From: Leadbetterella sp964563435
GTDB lineage: Bacteria; Bacteroidota; Bacteroidia; Cytophagales; Spirosomataceae
DNA: 64,000 nucleotides
Reading direction: 5' to 3'
Assembly (NCBI GenBank): GCA_964563435.1
Contig: CAZLXI010000001.1
Location: forward strand, 62,001-126,000
The notes under the pieces were generated by a model that was not told where the DNA came from, searched no databases, and saw only the letters and a list, made by a program, of their open reading frames with translations. Shown here one piece after another: positions 42,873-51,589 of the stretch (positions are counted from its first letter, which is position 1; every line of letters starts with the position of its first letter). The position numbers and the translations under genes were made by a program.

Positions 42873-43673
42873 TTGACAGCTAATTATTTTCAAATAATCC
42901 GAAATAAAACAATATTTTCTAAATTCCTGAAGCGAGAAGTAAAATATGATGTGATTTTGCCGAATAGCACTGATCCCGGCCGCAAATTCCCCACCCTGTA
43001 TATGAATGACGGCCAGGATCTTGAAAAGCTTGCCCCTGCTCAGCTTTGCCGGCGTCATTACGAAAACGGGGGACGTCCTTTTGTCTGGATAAGCATTCAT
43101 ACCAATGAAAGGCGCCTGCAGGAATACGGCACTTCGTTTGTTCCGGATTACAAAAAAAGGGGGGCTTTGGCTACTGATTATATGAATTTCATTACACAGG
43201 AAATGATGCCGCACATCCGGAAAAGCGCTCCCTCCTCCCCTTCGGCTGCTGATAATTATTTTTGCGGTTTTTCTCTCGGCGGTCTGTCGGCTTTTGATAT
43301 TGTATGGGAAAACCCCGGTCTGTTTTCGCGGGCCGGTGTATTCAGCGGATCTTTCTGGTGGCGGAGTAAAAGCTATCAGGAGGGTTACGAAGACCATGAC
43401 CGTATCATGCACAATAAGATCAGGAAAGGTCCTTTCAAGCCCGGTTTGAAATTCTGGTTTGAATGCGGCACCCGTGATGAGACGGAAGACCGGAATAACA
43501 ACGGCATTATTGACTCGATAGAAGACACCCTGGAGCTGATCGATGAGCTCCAGGCCACCGGCTATACGGAAGCTGACACCACCTACCTCGAAGTGCAGGG
43601 TGGTGAGCATAATTTCAATACCTGGCAGGCTGTGTTTAAGGATTTCCTGGACTGGGCGCTGGAGCGTGGCTGA
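42873..43673 (+). CDS. Second esterase/alpha-beta hydrolase, TTG start
   Basis: A 266-residue putative esterase. The nucleophile elbow is CGFSLGGLSAFD, with an Asp in the CGTRDETEDRN region and a terminal His in GGEHNFNTW. No ATG exists before the second strand (YDVILP); an in-frame stop lies two codons before TTG at 42873, so translation must begin at TTG or at another non-ATG codon. This is unusual and should be checked. It is divergent from the operon of esterase 1 and the ligases and may belong to the same system. Confidence 0.72.
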   Translation: MTANYFQIIRNKTIFSKFLKREVKYDVILPNSTDPGRKFPTLYMNDGQDLEKLAPAQLCRRHYENGGRPFVWISIHTNERRLQEYGTSFVPDYKKRGALATDYMNFITQEMMPHIRKSAPSSPSAADNYFCGFSLGGLSAFDIVWENPGLFSRAGVFSGSFWWRSKSYQEGYEDHDRIMHNKIRKGPFKPGLKFWFECGTRDETEDRNNNGIIDSIEDTLELIDELQATGYTEADTTYLEVQGGEHNFNTWQAVFKDFLDWALERG

Positions 43674-43779
43674 AAGTGATCCGGGCTTTGATGATTCTTT
43701 TGTTGCTTTAAAAAGTACGTGGTCGAGAACTACACTTGTCAACAACAGCCAGCAGGGGCAACCGAAAAGCTACCTAAAA

Positions 43780-44802
43780 TTAAACCAAACCACCTAAAAA
43801 TTGTATAGTATCGGTTCCGTCGGCATAATCCCATAGCTCGGGCGACTGCGACCGTCCGAAAGGCACCCCGTCTCTCTGCATTTCAGTGACTATGCACTGA
43901 ATGCTTTCTTTCTCCGTCTCAAGATCTGCAAAGACGCGATCGGCAGAGGAATACTCTTCATAAAAAACGGTTGAAATGGGTGAATGAAGCGCTGCAGACT
44001 CTTTCAGGAGCAGGAAGCCGTTGTCGAAATGCCTGTCGCTGTTCACCAGGAATATCGACTTGTTATAATCGTAATTATTGACGTATTTCGAATGCAGGGT
44101 GATACCGTTCCAGTATTCTATGGCCTCAAAAAAAACTTTAAAATCATAACCTTCCGGCACATACAGCTTGGAGACATTCCGGCAACCTAAGCCAAAGTAT
44201 TCAAAGATGTCATTCCCCAGGTCAGAAAGCTGTGTACGCGTCTCTGCACCGTGCAATACCGCTACCGAAACCCGGTTTTTCCGGATAATATGGGGCTTCG
44301 TACCGAAATAATATTCAAAATAACGCGAGGTATTACCGCTTCCCGTAGCTATATAGGCATCCAGGCCGGTTAATTTGTCGGCAAGTATCAGGAACTCTTC
44401 TGCGGCGGGGTTGATCTCTTTCATTTTATGTATAAGAAACGAGGTCAGCACTTCATCCTGGGCCGATGCCTTGTAAAAAGCCCTGTGACCGGAAAGCAAT
44501 ACATGGATGAGATCCTGGATCCCTACCAGCGGAATATTCCCTGCAGCCACAATACCGATCTTCCGGCTGATTTCCTGTTTAAAAAAAGACAGGTCATACC
44601 GGGACACCAGCGAGTTTAACTTTTCCGCATTCAGAAAATTCGCGGCTACCTGCGTGAACGCCAGACGTATATTGTCGACTGTGAACCAGGGATTCCGCGA
44701 TTTGGCCGCCGTAAACAGGTCCTGTATTTCTTCGGAAGCTGTGTGGGTCAGAATATAGTCTCCCAATTCTGAAAATAGTACTATTCTTTCTTCTAATTTC
44801 AT
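43780..44802 (-). CDS. LuxC-family acyl-CoA reductase
   Basis: A 340-residue acyl-CoA reductase. The nucleophile Cys is in FGLGCRNVSKLYVP; other conserved parts are AAGNIPLVGIQDLIHVL and ATGSGNTSRYFEYYFG. Family members make fatty aldehydes from acyl-CoA with NADPH. Bacteroidota usually carry it beside a ferredoxin, as here. The two genes are divergent with a perfect 14-base palindrome between. Nothing of the lux operon proper is near, so bioluminescence is not implied. Confidence 0.87.
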   Translation of the reverse strand: MKLEERIVLFSELGDYILTHTASEEIQDLFTAAKSRNPWFTVDNIRLAFTQVAANFLNAEKLNSLVSRYDLSFFKQEISRKIGIVAAGNIPLVGIQDLIHVLLSGHRAFYKASAQDEVLTSFLIHKMKEINPAAEEFLILADKLTGLDAYIATGSGNTSRYFEYYFGTKPHIIRKNRVSVAVLHGAETRTQLSDLGNDIFEYFGLGCRNVSKLYVPEGYDFKVFFEAIEYWNGITLHSKYVNNYDYNKSIFLVNSDRHFDNGFLLLKESAALHSPISTVFYEEYSSADRVFADLETEKESIQCIVTEMQRDGVPFGRSQSPELWDYADGTDTIQFLGGLV

Positions 44803-44835
44803 TTTTCTTTACTTCCTACTAGTTTTATAGATTTA

Positions 44836-44849
44836 TCGTAAATTTACGA
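44836..44849. promoter_or_regulatory. Perfect palindrome between luxC-like and ferredoxin genes
   Basis: TCGTAAATTTACGA, a 14-base fully symmetric site in the 108-base divergent region. The inner TAAATTTA approaches a -7 box on both strands. A good candidate operator for a dimeric regulator. Confidence 0.55.
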
Positions 44850-44871
44850 ACAGAATGAAACAAAAGATAAT

Positions 44872-44905
44872 TATATTTGTTATTGTTTAATAAACAGAAC
44901 TGTTT
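44872..44905 (+). promoter_or_regulatory. Ferredoxin -7 box and leader inverted repeat
   Basis: Perfect TATATTTG at 44872-44879, then in the leader AAACAG-AA-CTGTTT (44892-44905), a hairpin or operator that ends five bases before the ATG. Confidence 0.5.
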
Positions 44906-44910
44906 CCAGA

Positions 44911-45258
44911 ATGGCGATTATTATAACAGACGAGTGTATAAACTGTGGAGCGTGCGAACCTGAATGTCCGAATAATGCAATTTATGAAGGGGGAATGGAA
45001 TGGACTTATGGCGGGGGCACAAGCTTATCGGAAGTAGATTTCGGTGACGGGACGGTGATCAGCGGCACCGCTCAAATGAAACCTGTGTCGGAAGAATTTT
45101 ATTATATCGTTTCCGACAAATGTACGGAGTGCGTAGGTTTTCATGAAGAACCGCAGTGTGCGGCGGTTTGCCCTGTGGACTGCTGTGTACCCGACCCCGA
45201 CAACGAGGAAGACGAAGGAACCCTCCTGGCCAAGAAGGCCTGGCTCCATAACGAGTAG
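44911..45258 (+). CDS. 2[4Fe-4S] ferredoxin, Alv-like
   Basis: A 115-residue low-potential ferredoxin. Cluster I uses C-x2-C-x2-C-x3-C-P (INCGACEPECP plus the later Cys); cluster II uses C-x2-C-x8-C-x3-C (CTECVGFHEEPQCAAVCPVDCC), the long spacing of Allochromatium-type ferredoxins. A 45-residue Gly/Ser/Asp-rich linker separates the two. Cytoplasmic. It is divergent from the acyl-CoA reductase and likely supplies electrons to a related enzyme. Terminator directly follows. Confidence 0.93.
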   Translation: MAIIITDECINCGACEPECPNNAIYEGGMEWTYGGGTSLSEVDFGDGTVISGTAQMKPVSEEFYYIVSDKCTECVGFHEEPQCAAVCPVDCCVPDPDNEEDEGTLLAKKAWLHNE

Positions 45259-45266
45259 ATCTTTTC

Positions 45267-45290
45267 AAACCGCCACATGGCGGTTTTTTT
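45267..45290 (+). terminator. Ferredoxin terminator
   Basis: AAACCGCC-ACAT-GGCGGTTT followed by four more T. Eight perfect pairs. Confidence 0.88.
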
Positions 45291-45721
45291 ATGCCTCACT
45301 TTTTTGTAAGATGATCTTTGGCCATAGGATTTTATGGCTCAATTCTCTCATTATCAATATGTATTCGCGAAGAATTTCGCCTCTCTCCTTGCAAACAAAT
45401 ATTATTCTGCAATTTATCAAATATGAAAAATAATATTTTTTATAGAAATATTTAAAATAAGAGAAAAAATCAAGCCTGAGAAAAATCACACCCAACATCA
45501 GCCCGGTTTATTATAATTTCACAAAATCATATATTTCAAAATTTAATTCTACATATAGAAATTTTATCAAAATATTGTATCTTATATTAATATTCCAATA
45601 AATAATTATTCTTTTTCATAAATCTTAAAAAAATCTCAATCCATTATTTGCAAGAATGAGCAGATCAATTTGAAATTCGCACAAGCTAAACATTTAATAT
45701 TACCTCTAACAAAATTAAATT
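45291..45721. other. A/T-rich intergenic region before the amt operon
   Basis: About 430 bases with no credible ORF. I looked for a sigma-54 -24/-12 pair and for TAnnTTTG with a proper -33, because nitrogen genes follow; I found only a one-mismatch TCAATTTG near 45670. A long leader or several start sites remain possible. No tRNA or riboswitch fold was recognised. Confidence 0.4.
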
Positions 45722-46843
45722 ATGAGAATTAGAATTCTACTGCTATTTTGTTTTACCATCAGCTTATCGGCAAATGCCGGTAACGATAACGAAGGAAAGA
45801 AGGCAGACGACCCTGTAACCGGAAGTCCCCTGAAATTGTCGGGCTATGTAGACTCCTATTATTTTTACAACTTTAACGGCGTCAGTACGAACCTCGGGGC
45901 GTCGGGTTTTGAACGGATCTTTGATCATAACGCCAACAGCTTTCAGGTGGGAATGGCCCAACTGATGACCACTTATACCACCAACAAGGTAGAGGGGGTC
46001 ATTGATCTGGCATTCGGAAATCACGGTGACCTGGGAAACTACGGAAATGCCCTGAGCCCGTTGGGATGGGAGTTCGGTAGTTCGGGCCTGGCCATTAAAC
46101 AGGCCTACATCTCCTGGCTGATCAATGACAAACTGAAATTTACAGCCGGACAGTACGGAACCAACATCGGCTATGAGGTAATTGATGCGCCTGTAAACTT
46201 TAATTATTCCCTGTCTAACCTTTTCGGTAACGGCCCGTTTTATCATACAGGTATTAAACTGGATTATGCCGTATCAGATAAGTTCGCATTAATGTTCGGA
46301 GTGACCAACGGACTGGACACCAAAGAAGATTTCAACAAAAAGAAAGGTATTCAGGGCCAGGTTTTCATTCAACCGGTAGACGGGTGGTCAGTATACCTGA
46401 ACTATTTCGGATCTGATGAAGGAACCACTACCAAAAACTATGCAAAATGGTTTGACCTTGCCACTTCTTATCAGGTCACCGATAAACTGCTTTTTGGCCT
46501 TAATGCCACTAAAGGAAGTAATGCTACAGGAGACTGGGGTGGTGCAGCTTTCTACGTTAACAACCGTTTCAGCGATCTGTTTAGCCTTGGAGCAAGATAT
46601 GAAAGCTTTTCCAACAAAGACGGCGGTATTTACCTCGTAGATGAGAACGGTGACGGAGTTTCCGCGAATTCCTTCACGCTTACCGCAAGTTTTGATCTTT
46701 CCCCTAACCTTATGCTGAAACCTGAATACCGGTTTGACAGCTACAAGAATGAGGCCGGCACTTTTCAGCTAACGGATAAAAACGGCAATCTTACCAAAAA
46801 GTCACAGTCTACTTTCGGAGCTGCAATGATATTTTATTTCTAA
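45722..46843 (+). CDS. Outer-membrane beta-barrel porin of the amt operon
   Basis: A 373-residue exported barrel protein. Signal peptide: MRIRILLLFCFTISLSANA. The mature protein is a run of amphipathic beta strands (SGYVDSYYFYNF, KQAYISWLINDKLKF, YNYSLSNLF-like) ending FGAAMIFYF with the terminal Phe that marks an outer-membrane barrel. It belongs to the BBP2-like porin group. Twenty bases before amt, it probably lets ammonium or other small solutes reach the inner membrane. Confidence 0.83.
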   Translation: MRIRILLLFCFTISLSANAGNDNEGKKADDPVTGSPLKLSGYVDSYYFYNFNGVSTNLGASGFERIFDHNANSFQVGMAQLMTTYTTNKVEGVIDLAFGNHGDLGNYGNALSPLGWEFGSSGLAIKQAYISWLINDKLKFTAGQYGTNIGYEVIDAPVNFNYSLSNLFGNGPFYHTGIKLDYAVSDKFALMFGVTNGLDTKEDFNKKKGIQGQVFIQPVDGWSVYLNYFGSDEGTTTKNYAKWFDLATSYQVTDKLLFGLNATKGSNATGDWGGAAFYVNNRFSDLFSLGARYESFSNKDGGIYLVDENGDGVSANSFTLTASFDLSPNLMLKPEYRFDSYKNEAGTFQLTDKNGNLTKKSQSTFGAAMIFYF

Positions 46844-46863
46844 CTTAAAATTCTCAATACAAA

Positions 46864-48189
46864 ATGACAAAATCTAAACTTTCGCCCGTACCATTAATTA
46901 TTCTGCTGATCATTACAGGGCTCGCATTAATTTACCCTTTTGCCCCCAAAAGCATCGTCACGGAGGGCATAGATTCGGCAGATACCGCCTGGGTTCTTGT
47001 CTCAGCTGCACTGGTACTGATCATGACTCCCGGCCTGGCCTATTTCTATGGCGGGATGGTTAACGCCAAAAATGTGATCTCTACTATGCTTCAGAGCTTC
47101 ATGGCTATGGGTATCATTTCCGTAGTATGGGTGGTCATCGGCTTCAGCATTGCGTTTGGTGACAGTGTAGGTGGCTTCTTCGGAGACCCTACTACCCACT
47201 TTTTGCTGAAAGGTGTGACCGACGGACCTGCCTGGGGAACCATCCCTTTCCTGCTCTTTGCCTTCTTCCAGTTAAAATTTGCCGTGATCACGCCCGCGCT
47301 GGTGACCGGGTCCATGGCCGAAAGGGTAAATTTCAAGGCCTACGTGGTTTTTATGGTGCTTTTCAGCCTGCTGATCTACGCACCGCTGGCTCACATGACC
47401 TGGTCGCCTAACGGCTTCTTCGCTCAAATGGGAGTGCTGGACTTTGCCGGCGGAACCGTAGTGCACATGTCGGCCGGATGGGCCGCCCTGGCAGGAGCCA
47501 TCTACCTGAAAAGAAGGCGTTCACATGCCGATAATGATTTTCTGCCGCCGGCAAACGTACCTTATGTTTTACTGGGCACTGGCTTACTGTGGTTCGGATG
47601 GTTCGGATTTAACGGCGGTTCCGCCCTTTCTGCGAGTCCGCTTGCGGTAATTGCCTTTGCCACTACGAATACGGCAGCCGGTGCAGCCGGTATAGCCTGG
47701 GTGTTTTTTGATGCCGTGAGAGGCAAAAAACCATCTGCTGTAGGCTTTTGTATCGGGGTAGTGGTAGGTTTGGTGGCCATCACTCCTGCGGCCGGTTTTG
47801 TAACGGTTCCGCATGCCCTGGTGATCGGTGTGGTGGCATCTATAGTTGCCAATATCGTAGCGCACCTGAGAACTAAAACTGCCCTTGACGACACCCTGGA
47901 TGTATTCCCATGCCATGGTGTAGGCGGTATGGTCGGTATGATCCTGACGGGTGTTTTTGCCACCAGTTCCGTAAACGAGGTGGTGGGTGAGCAGGGCCTG
48001 TTCTTCGGTGAGAGCTCTTTGTTCCTGAAGCACCTTCTGGCCCTCGTACTTACTTCCATTTTCTCTTTCGGAATGTCATTTGTGGTTCTTAAGATCACTG
48101 ACATCATCATTCCTTTGCGGGTGAGTAAAGAAGATGAAAGTGTAGGTCTGGATATCAGCCAGCACGATGAGAAGCTTATCGAAGCCTAA
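46864..48189 (+). CDS. amt: Ammonium transporter
   Basis: Inner-membrane ammonium channel of 441 residues with 11-12 hydrophobic helices. Family hallmarks are AWVLVSAALVLIMTPGLAYFYGGMV, GSMAERVNFKAY, the pore His in APLAHMTWSP and a second His in FPCHGVGGMVGMI. Gly-rich WFGWFGFNGGSAL is diagnostic of Amt. No GlnK gene is beside it in this window. It is co-transcribed with the porin and ends at a bidirectional terminator shared with mtaB. Confidence 0.96.
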   Translation: MTKSKLSPVPLIILLIITGLALIYPFAPKSIVTEGIDSADTAWVLVSAALVLIMTPGLAYFYGGMVNAKNVISTMLQSFMAMGIISVVWVVIGFSIAFGDSVGGFFGDPTTHFLLKGVTDGPAWGTIPFLLFAFFQLKFAVITPALVTGSMAERVNFKAYVVFMVLFSLLIYAPLAHMTWSPNGFFAQMGVLDFAGGTVVHMSAGWAALAGAIYLKRRRSHADNDFLPPANVPYVLLGTGLLWFGWFGFNGGSALSASPLAVIAFATTNTAAGAAGIAWVFFDAVRGKKPSAVGFCIGVVVGLVAITPAAGFVTVPHALVIGVVASIVANIVAHLRTKTALDDTLDVFPCHGVGGMVGMILTGVFATSSVNEVVGEQGLFFGESSLFLKHLLALVLTSIFSFGMSFVVLKITDIIIPLRVSKEDESVGLDISQHDEKLIEA

Positions 48190-48194
48190 AAAAG

Positions 48195-48227
48195 AAAAAG
48201 CCCGGAAGCAAGCTTCCGGGCTTTTTT
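48195..48227. terminator. Bidirectional terminator between amt and mtaB
   Basis: AAAAAGCCCGGAAGC-AA-GCTTCCGGGCTTTTTT, near-perfect symmetric stem of about 13 pairs with T runs on both strands; the two stop codons are 40 bases apart. Confidence 0.92.
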
Positions 48228-48228
48228 A

Positions 48229-49563
48229 TTATGAATGTACCAGTATTTCGTCCGGTTCTTCCACTTCCACCTCCATATCTTCATTCACCGACTTTAACCT
48301 GACCGGTGATACGTCATTGATCAGTAAAGGATCGTATTTAGCTACGATCTTAATGTAATTGGAGGTAAAACCGTTCATGGTATCCCGGTTATCGCCTTCT
48401 TCAAAAAGCACGGGATAGACATTGCCCAGATGCTGCTCGTAAAAGGCCCTCCTTTTCTTATCTGAAAGAATATGCAACATTCTGGAGCGTTCGGCCCGAT
48501 CTTTCCCAGGCACGACAGGACGGATATCCAGCGCCCGGGTATTGGCCCTTTCCGAGTAGGTAAAAACATGGAGGTAGTTCACGTCCAGCTCATTAATAAA
48601 ATTATAGCTGTCCAGGAAATCCTGACGGGTCTCGCCGGGATGGCCTACGATCACATCCACACCAATACAGGCATCCGGCATGATCTGCCGGATAGCCTCT
48701 ACCCTTTCGGTATAAAGCTCGCGCCGGTACCGCCGGCGCATCAGGCCCAGCACCTTATTGGAGCCGGATTGTAAAGGGATGTGAAAATGCGGAACAAAAC
48801 GCCGGGATGCCGCCACAAACTCAATGATTTCATTCGTCAGCAGATTTGGCTCGATACTGGATATCCGGAAACGTTCAATTCCCTCCACTTCATCAAGTGT
48901 CCGCACAAGTTCTTCAAAAGTGGCCGTACGTTTCCCGTTGATGATCCCGAAATCGCCGATATTCACCCCTGTCAGAACCACTTCCTTTACCCCGTTGGAG
49001 GCTATTTCCCGGGCTGCCTTCACCACATTTTCCACGGTATCCGACCTGCTGCCGCCCCGCGCCATCGGAATAGTGCAATAAGCACAAGGGTAATCACAGC
49101 CGTCCTGTACCTTCAGGAAGGTTCGCGTACGGTCATGTAAGGAATAGGAAGTATGATATTCTATCGCTTCTTCAATGCGGCCGGCAAATACTTTATGTTC
49201 AGCGGAAATAAAGGCCGGGGCTTTCTCAAAGGTCGGGAGAAGCTCGTGCAGTCTGAACTTTTCGGAAGCACCCAAAACGGCATCCACACCTTCTATCTCT
49301 GCAATTTCTTTCGGCTTCAGCTGGGCATAGCAGCCGATAATAGCCACAAAACCATTGGGATTGATCTTTTGCGCCTCTTTTACGATCTTCTTACACTTCT
49401 TGTCTGCATTTTCTGTTACCGAGCAGGTATTGATAATAAATATATCCGGGTTTTCATTGAACCCTACTTTTCTAAACCCTTTTTCTTCGAAGGTCCTGGA
49501 GATGGTGGACGTCTCTGAAAAATTAAGTTTACAGCCCAAGGTATAAAACGCTACACTCTTCAT
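48229..49563 (-). CDS. mtaB: tRNA (t6A37) methylthiotransferase MtaB
   Basis: Radical SAM methylthiotransferase of 444 residues that converts t6A37 to ms2t6A in tRNA. The N-terminal cluster Cys occur in TLGCKLNFSE, NTCSVTENAD and GCYAQL; the radical SAM motif is DGCDYPCAYCTIP; a TRAM domain ends the protein. The ENADKKCKK and TLGCKLN forms separate MtaB from MiaB, which is also present at 55.9-57.3 kb. Single-gene unit. Confidence 0.93.
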   Translation of the reverse strand: MKSVAFYTLGCKLNFSETSTISRTFEEKGFRKVGFNENPDIFIINTCSVTENADKKCKKIVKEAQKINPNGFVAIIGCYAQLKPKEIAEIEGVDAVLGASEKFRLHELLPTFEKAPAFISAEHKVFAGRIEEAIEYHTSYSLHDRTRTFLKVQDGCDYPCAYCTIPMARGGSRSDTVENVVKAAREIASNGVKEVVLTGVNIGDFGIINGKRTATFEELVRTLDEVEGIERFRISSIEPNLLTNEIIEFVAASRRFVPHFHIPLQSGSNKVLGLMRRRYRRELYTERVEAIRQIMPDACIGVDVIVGHPGETRQDFLDSYNFINELDVNYLHVFTYSERANTRALDIRPVVPGKDRAERSRMLHILSDKKRRAFYEQHLGNVYPVLFEEGDNRDTMNGFTSNYIKIVAKYDPLLINDVSPVRLKSVNEDMEVEVEEPDEILVHS

Positions 49564-49590
49564 AATCAGGAAAATTACGCAAAGTTAGCT

Positions 49591-49623
49591 AAAAAAAATA
49601 ACCCCGACGCAAAGCATCGGGGT
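49591..49623 (-). terminator. Terminator of glutamine synthetase II
   Basis: On the minus strand ACCCCGATGC-TTT-GCGTCGGGGT (one T-G pair), then TATTTTTTTT. Lies 17 bases after the stop. Confidence 0.85.
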
Positions 49624-49640
49624 ATTTTACAGGGCTAGTC

Positions 49641-50663
49641 TCAATATACTTCAACATTTACACTTTTAACGGTCTTGATGATCCTTGCAGCTACTTTATA
49701 AGGATCAGCGGTGGAGTTTGGCCGTCTGTCTTCCAGCCAGCCCTTCCATCCCCGTTCTACCGTGGCGATCGGGATCCGGATAGAAGCTCCGCGGTCAGAT
49801 ACTCCGTAAGAGAAAGATTCAATGGAAGCCGTTTCGTGCTTTCCGGTCAGTCTCAGGTGGTTATCTGCCCCGTACACTTCAATATGCTCTTTTACAAAAG
49901 GCCGGAACGATTCGCATATCTTTTCATAAATGGCTTTATCACCACATGTTCTTAATATACCGTTAGAGAAGTTGGCATGCATACCTGAACCGTTCCAGTC
50001 GAGGTCGCCAAGCGGCTTACAATGCCAGTTGATCGAAATATTATATTTTTCACCGATTCTTTCCAGTAAATAACGGGCCACCCAGATCTGGTCACCGGCT
50101 TCTTTGGCGCCCTTTGCAAAGATCTGGAATTCCCACTGACCGGCCGCTACTTCGGCGTTGATCCCTTCAATATTCAGACCCGCGTCGATACACGCATCCA
50201 GGTGCTCTTCCACGATATCCCTCCCGTAGGCATTCTTTGAGCCCACAGAACAGTAGTAAGGCCCCTGTGGGCGCGGATAGCCTCCTTTAGGGAAACCGAG
50301 GGGCGCGTTGGTCTCATTGTCCCATAGGAAATACTCCTGCTCAAAACCAAACCAGAAATCATTATCGTCATCATCAATAGTAGCACGGCCGTTGGATTCG
50401 TGAGAACTACCGTCGCTCGACAAAACCTCGCACATGACCAGGTATCCGTCGCGGCGCTGAGGATCCTTACATATAAATACAGGTTTTAATATACAGTCGG
50501 AAGAACCTCCCGGCGCCTGCTCTGTAGAAGAACCGTCAAATGACCACATTTCACAATCTTCCAGCTTCCCTGAAAAGTTGCTTTCGATCTTCGTTTTACT
50601 TCTTAAACTTTGAGTAGGCTTGTACCCGTCCAGCCAGATGTACTCTAATTTTGACTTTGCCAT
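49641..50663 (-). CDS. glnII: Glutamine synthetase, type II (eukaryote-like)
   Basis: A 340-residue enzyme of the GSII type, shorter than GSI (about 470) and GSIII (about 700). Features: DGSST in the beta-Grasp part, FGFEQEYFLW, GINAEVAAGQWEFQI with metal-binding Glu, NGSGMHANFS and the RGASIRIP stretch; the C-terminus RRPNSTADPYKV is typical of GSII. It has no Tyr adenylylation site, unlike GSI. With amt and its porin nearby it forms an ammonium uptake and assimilation region. A -7 box lies about 42 bases upstream. Confidence 0.9.
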   Translation of the reverse strand: MAKSKLEYIWLDGYKPTQSLRSKTKIESNFSGKLEDCEMWSFDGSSTEQAPGGSSDCILKPVFICKDPQRRDGYLVMCEVLSSDGSSHESNGRATIDDDDNDFWFGFEQEYFLWDNETNAPLGFPKGGYPRPQGPYYCSVGSKNAYGRDIVEEHLDACIDAGLNIEGINAEVAAGQWEFQIFAKGAKEAGDQIWVARYLLERIGEKYNISINWHCKPLGDLDWNGSGMHANFSNGILRTCGDKAIYEKICESFRPFVKEHIEVYGADNHLRLTGKHETASIESFSYGVSDRGASIRIPIATVERGWKGWLEDRRPNSTADPYKVAARIIKTVKSVNVEVY

Positions 50664-50704
50664 AATGTATCCGAATATTGGTGCTGTTTGTTAAAATTAT
50701 ATTG

Positions 50705-50712
50705 CAAACTTA
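50705..50712 (-). promoter_or_regulatory. -7 box for glutamine synthetase II
   Basis: Perfect TAAGTTTG on the minus strand with a leader of about 36 bases. I found no -24/-12 pair here. The remaining 240 bases up to 50956 hold no ORF and are A/T-rich. Confidence 0.45.
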
Positions 50713-50956
50713 ATCCTTGCACCAGAATTTTATTCTTACATACTGCAAAAAGTCAAACTTTTATTTAAACTTATTCATATAATACAATTTATTATTCGAA
50801 TATTAAAGAAAGCCGGCTTGATAAAATTCTGAAACAGCATGAAACAGATACAAACTCTACAAAATCGAAAGATTATATTGGCTAAAATATTAAGACAGTA
50901 TTATATTTTGAAATATTACTATTTAAAGAAATTTTAGAAATATTCCGCAAGAATCG

Positions 50957-51442
50957 TTATGCAGCCGCAGAAGCAATGACAGTGATGTAGTAATTGACTG
51001 CGGAAACGGTCACCAGAAGAAAGATATCTTTCATCGGCAGCGCTTCGAAAGCCGCGCTGCTTTCTATTTCATAATCGCTGGCCATGGTCCGCCATTTCGA
51101 ACTGTACTTTAAGGTCAGTAACGGCTCATCGCTCCCTGTTTCCGTCAGGATAAATTTCCGGCTGAAAACACCGGTAGCCTTCAGCCGGTAGCTCTTGTCG
51201 TGCCGGTTGATCATTACGCCTTTCCAGTCCATTCCGAAGCTCATCAGCTCCGTATCATTTTCAAGGATACTCATTTTGCTTCTCCAGAAGCCTGTTGATT
51301 TCGTGGAAAGCTTTTTATAGGAGATCTCCAGATCGGCACACATGGAATACCAGTTTTTGTACCTTAGCAGGCCCAGTTCCCTGTCTTCGTGAAATAAGCG
51401 GGAAACGCGTCCCTTCTCCGATTTTACAATATACTTTTTCAT
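50957..51442 (-). CDS. Protein of unknown function
   Basis: A 161-residue protein with no motif I can name. It is rich in alternating beta strands (YKNWYSMCADLEISYKKL, KFILTETGSDEPLLTLKYSS) and ends with a hydrophobic stretch at about 140-160 (DIFLLVTVSAVNYYITVIA), possibly a membrane tail. The shape faintly recalls LURP-one/tubby-like proteins, but this is not enough to assign it. It is in a gene-poor stretch (147 bases before, 293 after). Confidence 0.6.
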   Translation of the reverse strand: MKKYIVKSEKGRVSRLFHEDRELGLLRYKNWYSMCADLEISYKKLSTKSTGFWRSKMSILENDTELMSFGMDWKGVMINRHDKSYRLKATGVFSRKFILTETGSDEPLLTLKYSSKWRTMASDYEIESSAAFEALPMKDIFLLVTVSAVNYYITVIASAAA

Positions 51443-51589
51443 TGTTGTAATAGGTTTTCTTTCAAATTACTTCATAAATATAAACAAAACCAGCAAAATG
51501 GGATGAGCGGTCAGATGGGCCGGCAAAATGGTCTCAGATCCAATGGATGAGCTACTGTGTTATATGGAAGAGTAAATTAAGTAAATATG

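Noticed and set aside
42858..43745. Long antisense frame of 295 codons opposite the second esterase
   Set aside because: Entirely antisense to a gene with clear active-site motifs; no domain, start context or RBS.
43780..45258. Bioluminescence operon
   Set aside because: Only a LuxC-like reductase and ferredoxin are present; luxA, luxB, luxD and luxE are absent.
45291..45721. Sigma-54 -24/-12 promoter before the amt operon
   Set aside because: No GG-N10-GC match with proper flanks was found; a near match before glutamine synthetase has the wrong spacing.
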